A stretch of DNA of 13,489 nucleotides from Clostridia bacterium. Its GTDB lineage: Bacteria > Bacillota > Clostridia > Christensenellales > Aristaeellaceae. Below, one piece after another: positions 11,547 to 13,489 of the stretch (position 1 is its first letter; each line of letters begins with the position of its first letter). Where the stretch lies: contig JAEDGL010000059.1 in assembly GCA_016297535.1 (NCBI GenBank), positions 1 to 13,489 of the forward strand. Reading direction: 5' to 3'. A model generated the notes under the pieces. That model did no database searches and was not told the origin of the DNA. It saw only the letters and a program-made list of their open reading frames with translations. A program made the translations under genes and the position numbers.

Positions 11547-13378
11547 TGTCCAACCTGATTGGCGGCGGCCGCCTGCAGCGCGCCGAGCTCAGCTCCCTCA
11601 AGGGCGATCATCGCAACCTTGGCCACCAAAAGCTTAACAAGGGCGCGCTTCTCAAGCGCCTGTGGCGGTATCTGGGCCGCAACCGGCTGCTGCTGGTGCT
11701 GGCCATCCTGCTTTCCTTCAGCAGCAGCCTGCTGGCGCTCTACGGGCCCAAGCTGTCCGGTACGGCGATCAACGCCATCGATCTGGGCGCGGGCAGGGTG
11801 GATTTTGAGGTGGTTTACCGCTGCGTGCTGCTGATGGCCATCTTTTATACCGCTTCCTCCGGCCTTACCTTTCTGCTCAACGCCGTTATGATCCGCCTGT
11901 CGCGCACCGTATCCAGGCAAATGCGCCACGATGTGTTTGAAAACCTGACCGCCCTGCCGGTCAGCTATTTCGACCGTTACCAGACCGGCGATATCATTTC
12001 CACCATCACCTACGATGTGGATACCGTCAACCAGGCGCTGTCCACCGATCTGCTGCAGATACTGCAAAGCGTGGTTACGGTTGGCGTTTCGTTTGTGATG
12101 ATGATGAGCATCGCCCCCAAGCTGGTGCTGGTGTTTGTGTTTACCATTCCGCTAACCATTGTGTTTGTGCGCTGGCTTACCCGCAAGGTGCGGCCGCTGT
12201 TCCGCCGCCGCAGCCAAAAGCTGGGCGAGCTGAACGGCTTTGTGGAGGAAATGCTCAACGGCCAGAAAACCATCCGCGCCTACAACCGCGAGCAGGCCGT
12301 GCTGGATCGCTTTGACCATAAAAACGACGCCGCCGTGGAGGCCTACACCGTGGCCGAGGGCTTTGGCACCATTACGGGGCCGTCGGTAAACTGCATCAAC
12401 AACATCTCGCTGGCGCTTGTGTGCCTGTACGGCTCGGTGCTGTTTTTGCGCGGTGAGATCGGCCTGGGCGATTTGTCCAGCTTTGTGCAGTATTCGCGCA
12501 AGTTTTCCGGTCCCATCAACGAAATCGCCAATATCATTGCCGAGCTGCAAAGCGCCTTTGCGGCCGCCGAGCGCGTGTTTACCCTGATCGACGCCCAGCC
12601 CGAGGCGGCGGATGCACCCGACGCGCTGGTGCTGAGCGATGTGGAAGGCGATGTACGGCTGGAGCATGTGGATTTTTCCTATGTTCCCGGCAAGCCCATC
12701 ATCGAGGATCTGAGCCTGCATGCCAGGCCCGGCTCCCTCACGGCCATCGTGGGGCCCACGGGCGCCGGCAAAACCACCATTATCAACCTGCTCATGCGCT
12801 TTTACGATGTGGATAGCGGCGCTGTGCTGGTGGATGGCGCCGATGTGCGATCGCTCACCCGCGCCTCGCTGCGCCACGCCTACACCATGGTTTTGCAGGA
12901 TACCTGGCTGTTCCACGGCACCATTTTTGAAAACATCGCCTACGGCAAGCCAAACGCCACCCGCGAGGAGGTGATTGCCGCTGCCAGGGCCGCGCGCATT
13001 CACTCCTATATCAGCCGCCTGCCGCAGGGATACGATACCGTGCTTTCCGACAACGGAACCAGCATATCCATGGGGCAGCGCCAGCTGCTTACCATCGCCC
13101 GCGCCATGCTGCTGGATGCGAACATGCTTATTCTGGACGAGGCCACCTCCAACGTGGACACCCGCACCGAGCAGCGCATTCAGCAGGCCATGCGCACGCT
13201 CATGCAAAACAAAACCTGCTTTGTGATTGCGCACCGCCTGTCCACCATCCGCTCGGCGGATCACATCCTTGTGCTGGATGGCGGCCGCGTGGTGGAGCAG
13301 GGTACCCACGACAGCCTGATGGCGCAAAACGGCTTCTACCGCAGGCTGTATGAGGCTCAGTTTGACAGCGTAGCGTAA
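11546..13378 (+). CDS. ABC exporter half-transporter, catalytic subunit (TM288-like)
   Basis: A 610-residue partner with about 45 extra N-terminal residues (basic, Gly-rich, before LLKRLWRYLGRNR), a six-helix membrane domain (about 50-350) and an ATPase domain. Walker A is GPTGAGKTT (403-411) and the Q-loop is in MVLQDTW. The signature is ISMGQRQLL (507-515), with Met for the first Gly of SGGQ. Walker B is LILDEATSNVD with catalytic Glu532, and the H-loop is IAHRLST with His563. The canonical Walker B/H-loop and altered signature are the mirror image of the first subunit, so the pair should make one consensus and one degenerate ATP site. AAAGGAGG precedes the ATG, which shares a base with the upstream stop, giving coupled synthesis and equal amounts. 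Export from cytoplasm to outside is expected. Confidence 0.94.
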   Translation: MSNLIGGGRLQRAELSSLKGDHRNLGHQKLNKGALLKRLWRYLGRNRLLLVLAILLSFSSSLLALYGPKLSGTAINAIDLGAGRVDFEVVYRCVLLMAIFYTASSGLTFLLNAVMIRLSRTVSRQMRHDVFENLTALPVSYFDRYQTGDIISTITYDVDTVNQALSTDLLQILQSVVTVGVSFVMMMSIAPKLVLVFVFTIPLTIVFVRWLTRKVRPLFRRRSQKLGELNGFVEEMLNGQKTIRAYNREQAVLDRFDHKNDAAVEAYTVAEGFGTITGPSVNCINNISLALVCLYGSVLFLRGEIGLGDLSSFVQYSRKFSGPINEIANIIAELQSAFAAAERVFTLIDAQPEAADAPDALVLSDVEGDVRLEHVDFSYVPGKPIIEDLSLHARPGSLTAIVGPTGAGKTTIINLLMRFYDVDSGAVLVDGADVRSLTRASLRHAYTMVLQDTWLFHGTIFENIAYGKPNATREEVIAAARAARIHSYISRLPQGYDTVLSDNGTSISMGQRQLLTIARAMLLDANMLILDEATSNVDTRTEQRIQQAMRTLMQNKTCFVIAHRLSTIRSADHILVLDGGRVVEQGTHDSLMAQNGFYRRLYEAQFDSVA

Positions 13379-13413
13379 TTTTTCTTTCCGCTAAAACGAA
13401 ATTTACATCATAG

Positions 13414-13489
13414 GAGCTTCCTGTAAAGGAGGCTCTCAGACTGTCGATAAACCCTCTGGGAGGTGTCGGAGGGCCGCAGCCCTCCGACT
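13414..13489 (+). terminator. Tandem hairpins after the ABC operon (window edge)
   Basis: GAGCTTCCT (13414-13422) pairs with AGGAGGCTC (13427-13435) through eight Watson-Crick pairs and one wobble with a 4-base loop. GTCGGAGGGC (13465-13474) pairs perfectly with GCCCTCCGAC (13479-13488), again with a 4-base loop. Neither shows a T-run inside the window, though one may follow beyond it. They lie 36 and 87 bases after the last stop and are likely terminators of the operon or parts of a dispersed intergenic repeat. Confidence 0.45.

Noticed and set aside
1..13489. CRISPR array, tRNA, rRNA, insertion sequence or prophage
   Set aside because: No regular spaced repeats, cloverleaf-like sequences, transposase motifs or phage structural genes were seen on reading both strands.

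Overview
The window looks like a chromosomal segment of a GC-rich Firmicute, probably an anaerobic gut-type Clostridia relative. The support is the presence of scpA/scpB, strong AGGAGG-type ribosome binding sites, a TTG start, classical -35/-10 promoters, intrinsic terminators with long perfect stems, and a small Asn/Gln/Lys-rich protein resembling spore-associated proteins. The genus cannot be fixed from sequence reading alone.

Layout. (1) 1-1724, plus strand: the 3' end of argininosuccinate lyase (argH), an acyltransferase-3 family membrane protein overlapping it by ATGA, and a 35-residue Asn/Gln-rich small protein. The block ends in a 16-bp-stem bidirectional terminator (1760-1811). (2) 1868-5155, a carbohydrate-linked block: a secreted GH30 glycosidase on the minus strand (best fit endo-beta-1,6-galactanase type) and, divergently, a wrecked GH2 beta-galactosidase-like gene (3769-4079) followed 17 bp later by an intact uroporphyrinogen-decarboxylase-family gene. 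The GH2 remnant keeps only the N-terminal LWRAVQLPHDW region and a C-terminal piece, with a frameshift, an in-frame stop and an inferred large internal deletion. (3) 5315-7031, minus strand: an XRE-type regulator-like protein with four regular PF(V/L)-type repeats of about 29 residues, and a membrane-anchored coiled-coil protein. (4) 7105-9541, minus strand: small XRE regulator, M50 site-2-type metalloprotease, scpA and scpB. The last three are translationally coupled or overlapping and have a near-consensus promoter (TTGCTA-17-TATAAT) with a strong palindrome across the -10. (5) 9577-13378, plus strand: a near-perfect promoter that drives a roughly 95-nt terminator-ended transcript, then two coupled ABC exporter half-transporters.

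How the parts fit. scpA and scpB supply the non-SMC condensin subunits, and their co-transcription with an M50 protease is a common Firmicute arrangement. The two ABC genes form one heterodimer: the first has the degenerate Walker B Asp and Gln in place of the H-loop His, the second has the catalytic Glu and His but a degenerate signature, as in TM287/288-type exporters. The small XRE regulator sits between two promoters that share the half-site AGGGTAT, so it may control itself, the protease-scpAB operon and the region upstream of the ABC pair. That link is inference.

The least explained items are the PF-repeat XRE protein, the orphan promoter-terminator unit at 9577-9707, the shared operator-like sequences around the small XRE gene, the decayed GH2 gene in front of an intact UROD-like gene, and the terminator that sits between the scpB stop and the start of the coiled-coil gene. 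No CRISPR array, tRNA, rRNA, insertion sequence or phage gene was seen.
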